DNA from: JAVBNN01 sp031551525
GTDB lineage: Bacteria > Bacillota > Negativicutes > Acidaminococcales > JAISLQ01
Direction: 5' to 3'
NCBI GenBank assembly: GCA_031551525.1
Contig: JAVBNN010000013.1
Span: forward strand, 1-64,000
DNA length: 64,000 bases
Part shown: positions 32,186 to 40,463 of the stretch, one piece after another
How the letters are laid out: every line of letters starts with the position of its first letter
Numbering within the stretch: the stretch's first letter is position 1
Notes under the pieces: model-generated
What the model saw: the letters and a program-made list of their open reading frames with translations, nothing else
Told to the model about the DNA's origin: nothing
The model's database searches: none
Translations under genes and position numbers: made by a program

Positions 32186-33372
32186 TCATCGCAATGACCG
32201 GAGATAAAGGGGTCTTGCATGACGAATTGCAAAAGATAGGCGTACATCCGGGCAGCCTGGCTATCTTTCAAAACAGGAGCCAAATACTGCCGCTCAAAAT
32301 ATTTCGCGTGCGCATGCCGGCTGCCAATATCCTCAAACAAGAGGCAATCAGCGTTGGCGCGGATTGCGCGCTCAACTGCGGCTGCGTGACCGGCAAGGTG
32401 GAAGACAGCGACGTTATCCTTTTTGGAACGCGCAAGCAGTATTATGAACTGCTGGAAAAACTCAAGCCCATGACTTTTTTCGGCTTGCCTGCTTTGTGTG
32501 GAGCGTTGCGTTCCTTTCTCGCACAAAAACCGCCGGAGACGGTACTGGCTGACGGGCGCACGCTCGGTTACGCACGGACAGCGGTTATGGGTATCATCAA
32601 CCTGGCACAAGACTCCTTTTACGCCGGATCACGGCAGAGCGGCTTGGCGGATATACTGCGTACGGCGGCGGCCATGCTGGACGACGGTGCGGACATACTC
32701 GACCTCGGGGCTGAGTCGACCAGGCCGGGCGCGCAGCCTGTCATGGAAACGCTTGAACAGGAGCGGCTTTTACCGGCGGTAGCAGCGTTGAAAAAGGCCT
32801 TCCCTGGCAGTATAGTTTCGGTGGATACCTACCGCGCTTCTACCGCATGCCGTGCTATAGAATGCGGCGCGGACATTATAAACGACGTGAGCGCGGCAGG
32901 TGACCCGGGCATGGCGCCGCTGGCGGCCAAAACCGGCGTGCCGCTTGTCATAATGCATATGAAGGGCAGTCCCTCTAATATGCAGGACGATCCACAATAC
33001 GAAGATGTGGTGCGAGAAGTGTGCGAATTTTTCGCGCGGCGTATAGAGGCGCTCAGCCAGGCCGGTATCACTGGCGACAAGCTGATTATCGACCCCGGCA
33101 TAGGTTTTGGTAAAAAAGTGGAACACAACCTCACGCTGATGAGGCGGTTAAAAGAGCTGGGCAGCTTTGGTTTGCCGGTGCTCCTGGCAGCCTCCCGCAA
33201 AGGTACTGTCGGCCAGGTGCTGGGTGGTTTGCCGCCGGAAGATCGCCTCTTCGGAACGGTCGCGTTGAGTTGCCAGGCTGTGGTGTCCGGTGCGCAGTTG
33301 GTGAGGGTACATGATGTGAGGGAAAATGTACAGGCCATACGCATGCTGGAGGCGGTACGGGGATGCACATAG
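32182..33372 (+). CDS. folP: Dihydropteroate synthase with N-terminal extension
   Basis: A 396-aa protein. The C-terminal TIM barrel (about 130-396) is a complete DHPS: VMGIINLAQDSFYAGSR, ADILDLGAESTRPGAQPV, VSVDTYRASTACRA, IINDVSA, LIIDPGIGFGKKVEHNL and LLAASRKG. It joins p-aminobenzoate to hydroxymethyl-dihydropterin pyrophosphate. Residues 1-125 form an extra domain (ALNCGCVTGKVEDSDVILFG) seen in some Firmicutes enzymes, of unknown role. It overlaps folE2 (4 bp) and folK (10 bp). Confidence 0.94.
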   Translation: MIIAMTGDKGVLHDELQKIGVHPGSLAIFQNRSQILPLKIFRVRMPAANILKQEAISVGADCALNCGCVTGKVEDSDVILFGTRKQYYELLEKLKPMTFFGLPALCGALRSFLAQKPPETVLADGRTLGYARTAVMGIINLAQDSFYAGSRQSGLADILRTAAAMLDDGADILDLGAESTRPGAQPVMETLEQERLLPAVAALKKAFPGSIVSVDTYRASTACRAIECGADIINDVSAAGDPGMAPLAAKTGVPLVIMHMKGSPSNMQDDPQYEDVVREVCEFFARRIEALSQAGITGDKLIIDPGIGFGKKVEHNLTLMRRLKELGSFGLPVLLAASRKGTVGQVLGGLPPEDRLFGTVALSCQAVVSGAQLVRVHDVRENVQAIRMLEAVRGCT

Positions 33373-33827
33373 TTTATATAGCCCTCGGGAGCAACCTGGG
33401 TGAAAAAACTGAAAATATAAGGACTGCTCTTACCCTGATGAGGGGTATCGGTATAAAAGTTACCCATGTAGCGGGATTGATTGAAACTCCGCCTTATGGT
33501 AAAACAGACCAGCCTGATTTTACCAATACCGTCTGTCGTGCAGAAACGGACTTTACCCCACAGGAACTGCTTTTTCGCCTGCACGGGATAGAGGAGGCCA
33601 TGGGCCGGGTGCGCAAGGAGCGCTGGGGACCGCGCGTCATAGACCTCGATATACTTTTGTATGATGATTTGGTACTTAAAGAGGAGCGCCTGACCATACC
33701 GCATGCAGATATGCTCAACCGCCGCTTTGTTTTGGGGCCGCTGGCCGAAATATCGCCGGGCCTTTTGCATCCGGTAAGCGGGCGGACGATAAAAGAACAG
33801 CTTGAACTCATAAATCGCTTGGAATAA
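33363..33827 (+). CDS. folK: 2-amino-4-hydroxy-6-hydroxymethyldihydropteridine pyrophosphokinase
   Basis: A 154-aa HPPK with VYIALGSNLGEKTENI, ETPPYGKTDQPDFTN, RVRKERWGPRVIDLDILLYDD (Mg-binding Asp pair) and RRFVLGPLAEI. It phosphorylates hydroxymethyl-dihydropterin for FolP. Last gene of the four-gene folate operon, overlapping folP by 10 bp. Confidence 0.96.
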   Translation: MHIVYIALGSNLGEKTENIRTALTLMRGIGIKVTHVAGLIETPPYGKTDQPDFTNTVCRAETDFTPQELLFRLHGIEEAMGRVRKERWGPRVIDLDILLYDDLVLKEERLTIPHADMLNRRFVLGPLAEISPGLLHPVSGRTIKEQLELINRLE

Positions 33828-33840
33828 TGGGGGAATTTTT

Positions 33841-35073
33841 TTGAACTACTTGCGTGTTTTAAACAAACTACTGATTTACAGGAACCTTTTGTCAGACGAC
33901 CTGTTGGACGCCATGATGAAAATGGAAGTGTACAGCGACGAGTGCGCCGTGGCCAGCCGACTGGTCGAAAAAGCAGAAGAAGTGGGACTGGCGGGAGACC
34001 TTGGGACGGAATATATCTTTTACCTGTTGTCTTATGGCGACAACGTATTCAGCCGCACCGCAGAGCGCTGCCAGGGCGAGGTGGGCAAGAGTCTGCTCGA
34101 TGCCGCCGCACGGGACATACAGCTCTTGCGCGAATTTTTCAGGCAAAACCCCGGAGAGATATTCAAGGAACCGCTCATGCACGACTATAAACCGACGAGA
34201 GCCGGGCGCAACCGTTCCCTGGAAGATATCAAAAAATACTTTCTCGACAGCAGCAGTTCGCCGGAAGAGGCGGCCCAGGGACTCTGCGGACACTACCGGC
34301 GCTACGGCTATGGCATGCTGGCCGACCATATGGCGTTTAAATGGGACGAAGCCACCCACGGTTTTATTGGCGTAAACAGCTGCGACGGCATCACTTTTGA
34401 CGATATAATAGGCTACGACAGGCAAAAAGCCGATCTTATCGGCAATACAGAAGCTTTTTTACAGGGTCTGCCCGCCAATAATGTTTTACTGTTTGGTGAA
34501 CGCGGCACCGGCAAATCTTCGTCCATCAAGGCGCTGGTCAACAGGTTTTTTGGCGACGGGCTGCGTTTGGTGGAGATTTCACGCTCCCAGTTCGTTCACT
34601 TGCCAGCTATTATGGGTCAACTGAAAAACTGGGGCAAAAAATTCATCCTTTACCTTGACGACCTCTCCTTTGAAGAGTTTGAAGTCGAGTATAAACAGCT
34701 AAAATCGGTAATAGACGGCGGTATCGAGGTAAAACCCGACAATGTCCTCATTTACGCCACATCCAACCGCCGCAACATCGTAAAAGAAGTGTGGGCGGAC
34801 AGCGAAGGCGACGAACTGCACCGGACAGACACGATAAACGAAAAAGTTTCTTTAGCCGATCGTTTTGGCATAAAGATATTTTTTATCTCGCCAGACCAGG
34901 AGGCGTATTTTAGGATCATCCTGGAAAAAGCCAATAAGGCAAAACTTGGGCTAACACCCGACGAACTCAAAAAAGAAGCCGTGAAATGGGAAATGACCCA
35001 TAGCGGGCGCTCCGGGCGCACTGCCGAGCAGCTTATTACTTATCTGATCGGCCGGGGGCAGTCCGTGAGGTAA
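33841..35073 (+). CDS. DUF815 family AAA+ ATPase
   Basis: A 410-aa protein. The N-terminal half (1-180) is helical; the AAA module starts at DDIIGYDRQKADLIGNTEAFL, with Walker A FGERGTGKSS, Walker B-like FILYLDDLSFEE and sensor ATSNRRNIVKE. DUF815 proteins are cytoplasmic ATPases of uncertain function, common in Firmicutes. It starts with TTG 13 bp after folK behind a GGGGG site, so it may be co-transcribed with the folate genes. Confidence 0.88.
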   Translation: MNYLRVLNKLLIYRNLLSDDLLDAMMKMEVYSDECAVASRLVEKAEEVGLAGDLGTEYIFYLLSYGDNVFSRTAERCQGEVGKSLLDAAARDIQLLREFFRQNPGEIFKEPLMHDYKPTRAGRNRSLEDIKKYFLDSSSSPEEAAQGLCGHYRRYGYGMLADHMAFKWDEATHGFIGVNSCDGITFDDIIGYDRQKADLIGNTEAFLQGLPANNVLLFGERGTGKSSSIKALVNRFFGDGLRLVEISRSQFVHLPAIMGQLKNWGKKFILYLDDLSFEEFEVEYKQLKSVIDGGIEVKPDNVLIYATSNRRNIVKEVWADSEGDELHRTDTINEKVSLADRFGIKIFFISPDQEAYFRIILEKANKAKLGLTPDELKKEAVKWEMTHSGRSGRTAEQLITYLIGRGQSVR

Positions 35074-35180
35074 AGATAAATAGCGAAGTAGAGGCGATTT
35101 TCTCCCGGCAGTTATTCGCTGACAAGGTCGAAAGATGAAAATCCTCAGTCAACAATTCATTTTCCAAGCGTGATAAATAA

Positions 35181-35209
35181 TTGTAAGTGCAAGCAAAATA
35201 TTATAGAAT
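35181..35209 (+). promoter_or_regulatory. Candidate promoter of a short untranslated transcript
   Basis: TTGTAA and TAGAAT with a 17-bp spacer in the gene-free stretch after the DUF815 gene. A start near 35216 would give a transcript of about 150 nt ending at the terminator at 35327-35369. Confidence 0.4.
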
Positions 35210-35215
35210 GGGAAC

Positions 35216-35369
35216 AGACAAAAAAGTCTTGTCAATGCTCAAGTAATAGTCATAGTTATAGCGGCAGTATTTGTTGCAGGCGGAGAAATGAACGAATCCG
35301 CTAAAAAGGGGAAAAATATTTTTGCGCATAAAGGCGTTTTACGGATACCGTAAAACGCCTTTATGTTTT
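35216..35369 (+). ncRNA. Candidate small RNA or leaderless remnant of a small membrane-peptide gene
   Basis: The stretch lies between a plausible promoter and a very strong terminator. Two short frames, MGTDKKVLSMLK from 35208 and a hydrophobic frame reading VIVIVIAAVFVAGGEM further on, would join into one small membrane peptide if one base were added or two removed. Either a small RNA or a frameshifted small gene is possible; the coding signal is too weak to choose. Confidence 0.3.
35327..35369 (+). terminator. Strong terminator
   Basis: An 18-bp perfect stem (CATAAAGGCGTTTTACGG with its complement) around a 3-nt loop, then TTTT. It lies 78 bp before the lipoprotein start. Confidence 0.88.
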
Positions 35370-35446
35370 CCAGCCGAAATCTCAAAAGAATACAAAGTGT
35401 ATGCTATGCAGCAGAAAGGCAGGAAGTAAGTTTGGGAGGTGCAAGT

Positions 35447-36130
35447 ATGTTGAAAAAACTGTTACAAATTACTACAGGATTGTTTTTAGCCGTCATTGTT
35501 TTCACGGGGTGTATGAAAGGGGAAATTGCGCTAGATGTGAAAAGGGACGGTTCCGGGCGCCTCACCTACAAAATATTGGCGCAGCCTTACATGCAAAAGC
35601 AAATCAAAGAGGAAATGGAGAAGCTAAAGGAAAAAGGCATGACGGTAAACGCCATAAATGAAGAGGGAAAAGGCGGCTTCACAGCCGTCAAAGAATTGGA
35701 CAATTTTTATGAACTGGACAGATTTTTGCTGTTCAATAGTTATGAAAATATCATAGACAATTCCCGGCAGGAAAAAGGATTTTTTTATAATGAACAGATT
35801 TTCGACATCCTCTACCGGGGGCCTAAAAACGAGCCAAAAATGACGGCGGAGCAAAAAAAACAACGCGACGCTATACTTTCTTCGCTGGATTTTGTTTTTG
35901 CACTCAATTTACCGGAGGCGCCTTTAACTCAAAATGCCGAACAGATCGCAGATAATGGAAAAAAACTCACCTGGAAGATCAAAATGGTTAGCGATACGCA
36001 TATGACGGCTACGGTAAAAGTGTGGAACTGGGTCAATATAATCATCTTTGCTATTGCCGCGGTAGTGGTAATGACGGGTATATGGTGCTCCGGCAGGGCT
36101 ATGCAGATGCCTCGGCGTGACCGGCTGTAA
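35447..36130 (+). CDS. Membrane-anchored lipoprotein, DUF3153/LppM-like
   Basis: A 227-aa protein with lipobox VIVFTGC (Cys about 23), a domain beginning KGEIALDVKRDGSGRLTYKI as in LppM/DUF3153 proteins, and a C-terminal transmembrane helix (about 195-215, VNIIIFAIAAVVVMTGIW). It would be held at the membrane at both ends. The role is unknown. ATG 35447 is chosen for the GGGAGG site; upstream codons of the frame run into the terminator. Confidence 0.75.
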   Translation: MLKKLLQITTGLFLAVIVFTGCMKGEIALDVKRDGSGRLTYKILAQPYMQKQIKEEMEKLKEKGMTVNAINEEGKGGFTAVKELDNFYELDRFLLFNSYENIIDNSRQEKGFFYNEQIFDILYRGPKNEPKMTAEQKKQRDAILSSLDFVFALNLPEAPLTQNAEQIADNGKKLTWKIKMVSDTHMTATVKVWNWVNIIIFAIAAVVVMTGIWCSGRAMQMPRRDRL

Positions 36131-36220
36131 ACGGTCGGCTTGTTTTACTAAAAGGAATATTGGCCGCGCCTGTCGAATACCAATATGTGCCAACTTTGCT
36201 GACAAAGGGGGTATGTGTCA

Positions 36221-36538
36221 ATGGTAAAGACCTTGGTGCTGGCATTATTGCTGGTGATAACCATGGACATACAGTCAGTCGATTTTCCCGTAGACACTTT
36301 TAGCCATAGTTCCTCTATGCATCACAAAGCTGCTGTTGTGGATAACAACAGCGAAAACAATCCTTTGCCGGGTAAGAAAATATTGACAGTGGCACATAAA
36401 GAACACGGCAAAGAAGGAGAATTTTCCCTGGACGGTCGTATCCGGAGGCCAGGGCGTCGTGCCGGACAGGCTATTCCGGGCGATGACCGGGATTCTTTAG
36501 AAGATGATGCAATAGAGGAGGAACTTAGGCGCAAATAA
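36221..36538 (+). CDS. Small exported or membrane-bound hypothetical protein, 105 aa
   Basis: The N-terminus has a short hydrophobic segment (LVLALLLVITMDIQSV), followed by a polar, highly charged region (GRIRRPGRRAGQAIPGDD and an acidic C-terminus). No family recognised. ATG 36221 follows a GGGGG site nine bases upstream. It lies 90 bp after the lipoprotein gene on the same strand, possibly in the same transcript, and just before an IS remnant. Confidence 0.55.
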   Translation: MVKTLVLALLLVITMDIQSVDFPVDTFSHSSSMHHKAAVVDNNSENNPLPGKKILTVAHKEHGKEGEFSLDGRIRRPGRRAGQAIPGDDRDSLEDDAIEEELRRK

Positions 36539-36654
36539 TAAAAAAGCCGGCAAATTTGAACTGCACCCCAAAAGTTAGACAGTGTGATACACTGAAAACT
36601 GGAAAGGGTATAATAAACTGGACATGAAGTTAAGCGCGAAAGGAGTCCAGTTTA

Positions 36655-36798
36655 ATGAAAAGAGCTATATATGCCAAACAATTTAAATTGGCAGCAATAA
36701 AAATGGCGGGAGAAGCTGGTGCTTGTGTAAAAACTGTAGTGTATGAGCTTGGCATCAGCATGAGTAGTCTGCGCCGTTGGATCAATGAATATGATTAA
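36655..36798 (+). pseudogene. IS3-family transposase OrfA N-terminal remnant
   Basis: A 47-aa frame beginning MKRAIYAKQFKLAAIKMAG with an HTH (VYELGISMSSLRRWINEY) and then a stop. Normal OrfA is about 90-100 aa; the coiled-coil end (YEIKKLQKE) survives downstream in another frame. A hairpin (TAAACTGGAC/GTCCAGTTTA) before the ATG covers the ribosome site, as often seen in IS elements. Confidence 0.75.
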
Positions 36799-36886
36799 TA
36801 TGGAGAAAGTGCGTTTCCAGACCATGGAAACGCACTTTTCAATTCAACTTATGAAATCAAAAAACTGCAAAAAGAGAGCTTGTCCA

Positions 36887-37009
36887 GTGCGCCAATTACG
36901 ACACTCCTGAACAAGCCCGTTTAGATATGTTTAAATATACAGAAACTTACTACAACACCAAACGCATACATTCAACCCTGGGGTATTTATCGCCAGTGGA
37001 GTTTGAAGG
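36887..37009 (+). pseudogene. IS3-family transposase OrfB C-terminal remnant
   Basis: The frame reads YDTPEQARLDMFKYTETYYN then KRIHSTLGYLSPVEFE, the C-terminal end of an rve-type IS3 integrase. The catalytic DDE residues upstream are lost in the internal deletion. Confidence 0.8.
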
Positions 37010-37208
37010 TCAAAAATCTTTACTTTGTGTCTGCTTTTTCTGGACCTTTCCAGTTTTTCAGTGTATCACACTGTCTAACTTTTGGGGTGCAGTTCATACA
37101 GACAGAGCCGGGGTTGTTTTGTTTCGTTAGACCGAGGATAATTATTGTGTATTGGGATTACATGATTAGTACTGCATTGTCCTTTCGAGCGCAGGGAGAA
37201 ATCTTAGA

Positions 37209-38396
37209 TTACGCTAATATATATTCTGCTATCTCGGCGATTTTTTCCAGAGTTTCCGCCCGGAAGATATAGACGTATTTTCCCATGGCTCGGGCAAATA
37301 CTTTTTCCACTTCTTTATGGAGCACTATATACTTGCCGTATTTGGCGAGAATTTCCTCATGGGAGTGCTTATAGGGCTTGTGGAACTTGCAGCCTACGTA
37401 TCCTGAGAAGTATTTGGGCTTGCTGGAGGGGACATTCGCCTTGTTGAAGGCGATCATATCTGCCCAGGCCTGATAGATGTCCATGTCGGCGGCAAAGTTT
37501 ATCATGTCGGGGATATAGGCCCCTGGCGGGCGCATATTTACTTCAAGCGCCACGATGTCCCCCGGTTGGCCGAGGCCTGGTTTGACGGAAGTAAGTTTGA
37601 AAAATTCAAAGTGAAAAAAGCGGCTGATTGTGTCGAAAGCCTTGGCGGTGCGACAACCAATGTCGTAAAACTCCGGCGTCACTTCCTGTGAGTGAAAATA
37701 CACATCCGCATCATCGTTGACTATGTCCATCAGGGAAACGGGCAGGTAGTGACTGGCCGCATAAAGGACATTACGGTCGTGGTCAGTGATGCCGTCGAAG
37801 GTGACGATGTTGCCAGGGATGAATTCTTCCATGATGAATTCGCTCGGTGGTTTAGTGTCAAAAAAGCTGTTGAGGCTGTCTACGCCAGATAGTTTGTAGG
37901 TAGTGGAGGCGCCGACGCCGATATCTGGTTTGGCGATGACCGGCCAGCCCACTTCTTCGATAAATTTTCCGGCCGCTGCAAGGTCACCGCCGTCGTTTAC
38001 GAGAATATGGCGCGCTACCGGCACTCCCGCCTGGCGGTAAAAGTCTTTCATCAGAGATTTTCTTTTCATGCCCATGACGCGGTCACTCTTGATGCCGGGC
38101 ACGTTAAAATCTGTACGCAGACGGGCGTCACTGGCCAGCCAGTGCTCGTTGAGGGAGTCGATAAAGTCGATGCGTCCGTAGCGGTGGATAAAGTAACCGC
38201 AGGCCTTTTGTATTTGGCGGTAGTCTTCAAGATCATCCACCTTGTAGTAGTCGGCCAGAGCATTGCGCAGCTCCGGGGAGAGAAGGTGATAGTCCTGGTC
38301 GCCGATACCAAGTACGCTGACCTCATTGTTTTTGAGGGCGCGGCAGAACAGCTCGCACTGGTCGGGAAAGTTTGGGGAAATAAAAATAAAATTCAT
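37209..38396 (-). CDS. ATP-grasp domain protein
   Basis: A 395-aa protein with an ATP-grasp fold: N-terminal pre-ATP domain (FIFISPNFPDQCELFCRAL), MGMKRKSLMKDFYRQAGVPV, the ATP-binding WPVIAKPDIGVGAS, EFIMEEFIPGNIVTFDG and the metal site VALEVNMRPPGAYIPDM. Such enzymes ligate a carboxylate to an amine or thiol using ATP; the substrates here are unknown and there is no biosynthetic neighbour. A single gene with its own promoter region; it is convergent with the IS remnant. Confidence 0.85.
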   Translation of the reverse strand: MNFIFISPNFPDQCELFCRALKNNEVSVLGIGDQDYHLLSPELRNALADYYKVDDLEDYRQIQKACGYFIHRYGRIDFIDSLNEHWLASDARLRTDFNVPGIKSDRVMGMKRKSLMKDFYRQAGVPVARHILVNDGGDLAAAGKFIEEVGWPVIAKPDIGVGASTTYKLSGVDSLNSFFDTKPPSEFIMEEFIPGNIVTFDGITDHDRNVLYAASHYLPVSLMDIVNDDADVYFHSQEVTPEFYDIGCRTAKAFDTISRFFHFEFFKLTSVKPGLGQPGDIVALEVNMRPPGAYIPDMINFAADMDIYQAWADMIAFNKANVPSSKPKYFSGYVGCKFHKPYKHSHEEILAKYGKYIVLHKEVEKVFARAMGKYVYIFRAETLEKIAEIAEYILA

Positions 38397-38531
38397 TATT
38401 TAGCACCTTTTTCATATATTATAATAGTTTAAAAGTACAACCAACCGCTTTTTTTGTCAAGCAGCCAGCCTTGTTGCCTTACGAGGGCAAATGCAGTATT
38501 ATAATAGTATTCATGCATACGGGAGGTCATT

Positions 38532-39929
38532 ATGTATAACAAGGCGGACGCCGCTTTCATCGCCCAGCTGGAAGATATCGCAGGTACAGGATATGTTTTT
38601 ACCGATGAGGAAAAGCTAGAGCAATATAAAACTGACGAAGAGACTGACGAGAGCTACCATCATATGCCGGAAGCGGTAGTCTTCCCGGGCAGCCGGGAAG
38701 AAGTGGCGGCTATCATGAAGCTGGCCAACCGTGCTCTCGTACCAGTCACGCCGAGAAGCGCCGGTACCAGCTTGGCCGCCGGGGCCATCCCGGTCAAGGG
38801 CGGCATCGTCATGGTCTTGTCGCGTATGGACAAGATACTCGAAATAAATAAAGACGCACTCTACATGCGCGTGGAATGCGGAGTGCGTACCGAAGACGTG
38901 CAGAAGGCTGCCAAAGAGCTAGGCCTTCTCTACGCGGGCGATCCGTGCAGCGCCGACTCCTGCCTGATCGGTGGTAATATCGCCACCAACGCAGGCGGCA
39001 ATCGCGCAGTAAAATACGGTACCACCAGAGAACAGGTATACAGCATCGAGGTAGTCACCCCGGAGGGCGACATCACCACCCTCGGCGCACGCCTCAACAA
39101 AAAGACCACCGGCTACTGTTTAGAGCAGTTGGTTATCGGCTCAGAGGGTACACTCGGCATCATCACTGGAGCCGTTCTGAAGCTAAAACCCCTGCCGCCT
39201 TACCGGATGGACATCCTCGCCATAGTCACCGACTACATGACCGGTACGCGCCTTGTGCAAAAGATCATTAACCACGGAGGTATAACTCCTACCAGTATAG
39301 AATTCATGGACAACAAAGCCGTACGCTCTTGCGGCGACTACATAAAAGTAGCGCTGCCGCACTATGAGGATGGGCACTACATTATCATCACGCTCGACGC
39401 GTTCAGTGAAACCGAGCTCGAAGAGCGCGTCGCCCTCTTGGACGACGTTTGTACCGGGAGCGGCGCTGCCGAAGTGCTCGAGGCCGACGAAGAGCGCATC
39501 TGGAAAGCCCGTCGCAGCATGGCGGAAGCTGCGCGCGTAGAAAGCAAGGTGGTCTACTACGAAGACGTAGTCGTACCGGTCGATATGATCGGCGAGATGC
39601 TGGACCAAGCCGCATACTTTGAACAAAAATATAAACTGGTCAGCCGCACAGTGGCGCACGCCGGTGACGGCAACATCCACTTCACGCTACTGAAAGGCGG
39701 CTTGACCGACGATGAGTGGCATAACATGCTAAAAACCTTTCACGAGGAGATATACGGCCTCGCGTACAAAATGGGCGGGCGGCTGTCCGGCGAACACGGC
39801 ATAGGCGCCAAAAAGATAGATACCATGGAGATGTACACCGATCCGGTGGAGCTGGCCATGATGAAAAAGATCAAACGCGCCCTCGACCCCAACAATATAC
39901 TCAATCCCGGAAAGATATTCAACTGGTGA
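38532..39929 (+). CDS. FAD-binding oxidoreductase (GlcD/D-lactate dehydrogenase family)
   Basis: A 465-aa flavoprotein. The FAD-binding type 4 domain is marked by VTPRSAGTSLAAGAIPVKGG, DPCSADSCLIGGNIATNAGG and KTTGYCLEQLVIGSEGTLGI; the C-terminal FAD-oxidase domain by VAHAGDGNIHF and GGRLSGEHGIGAKK. It oxidises a 2-hydroxyacid such as D-lactate or glycolate and passes electrons on, in anaerobes often to an electron-transfer flavoprotein; none is adjacent. GGGAGG site. It is followed 4 bp later by a cupin gene. Confidence 0.92.
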   Translation: MYNKADAAFIAQLEDIAGTGYVFTDEEKLEQYKTDEETDESYHHMPEAVVFPGSREEVAAIMKLANRALVPVTPRSAGTSLAAGAIPVKGGIVMVLSRMDKILEINKDALYMRVECGVRTEDVQKAAKELGLLYAGDPCSADSCLIGGNIATNAGGNRAVKYGTTREQVYSIEVVTPEGDITTLGARLNKKTTGYCLEQLVIGSEGTLGIITGAVLKLKPLPPYRMDILAIVTDYMTGTRLVQKIINHGGITPTSIEFMDNKAVRSCGDYIKVALPHYEDGHYIIITLDAFSETELEERVALLDDVCTGSGAAEVLEADEERIWKARRSMAEAARVESKVVYYEDVVVPVDMIGEMLDQAAYFEQKYKLVSRTVAHAGDGNIHFTLLKGGLTDDEWHNMLKTFHEEIYGLAYKMGGRLSGEHGIGAKKIDTMEMYTDPVELAMMKKIKRALDPNNILNPGKIFNW

Positions 39930-39933
39930 TGAT

Positions 39934-40422
39934 ATGTGGACTTTACCGCTAGCCGCAGAAAATATAGTAAAACAACTCAACATGGAAAAACTCAAAGAAG
40001 GCGTGTACGCCAAACGCAGCTACGACGGACCGGCCCTTGAGGGCGGGCGGGCCGGAGTGAGCAGCGCTTATGCCGTGGTCGCCTGGACGGCGCCCTCATA
40101 TTTACATCGGCTGGATTGTGACGAACTATGGCATTTTTATGCCGGACATTCCCTAGACGTGCACGTATTGGAAGAAACAGGCTTTCGGGTATATCGCATG
40201 GGGCCGGACATAGCAGCCGGAGAAAACCCGGAGGTTATACTGCCGAAAGGAACCATCTTTGGTGCCCTGGCCGCCAAACCTACTGCCTGGTGCCTGTTTG
40301 GCTGCGTTTGCATCCCGGGGTTTGAATTTTCCGGCTGTGAATACATAACGGCCAACCATCCAGCGCTCGACGGATACACGGGCGAACGTGAAATACTGGC
40401 GCGCCTGACAGAATATAAGTAA
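39934..40422 (+). CDS. Cupin-fold protein of the DUF985 family
   Basis: A 162-aa cupin_5/DUF985 protein: SSAYAVVAWTAPSYLHRLDC, DELWHFYAGHSLDVHVL, LPKGTIFGALA and CIPGFEFSGCEYI. The family's function is not settled; some members bind sugars or metal. It lies 4 bp after the GlcD-like gene, so it may be co-translated with it, and shares the strong terminator at 40421. Confidence 0.88.
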   Translation: MWTLPLAAENIVKQLNMEKLKEGVYAKRSYDGPALEGGRAGVSSAYAVVAWTAPSYLHRLDCDELWHFYAGHSLDVHVLEETGFRVYRMGPDIAAGENPEVILPKGTIFGALAAKPTAWCLFGCVCIPGFEFSGCEYITANHPALDGYTGEREILARLTEYK

Positions 40423-40457
40423 CAGCAAAACCCCGGCATTGCCGGGGTTTTGCTGTT
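40421..40457. terminator. Bidirectional terminator
   Basis: A perfect 17-bp stem (AACAGCAAAACCCCGGC and complement) around ATT, between the cupin gene and the convergent RND pump gene. Confidence 0.93.
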
Positions 40458-40463
40458 ACTCCT

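Larger units (their letters stand above)
36557..37096 (+). mobile_element. Internally deleted IS3-family element (IS150-like ends)
   Basis: A 540-bp element with about 50-bp terminal inverted repeats starting TGAACTGCACCCCAAAAGTT (36557-36607 and 37045-37096), identical except for one extra A. Inside are a short orfA and the last part of the orfB integrase; most of the transposase is deleted. No convincing target-site duplication is seen (ATT left, TAC right). It cannot move on its own, but its intact ends might be mobilised in trans. Confidence 0.85.
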
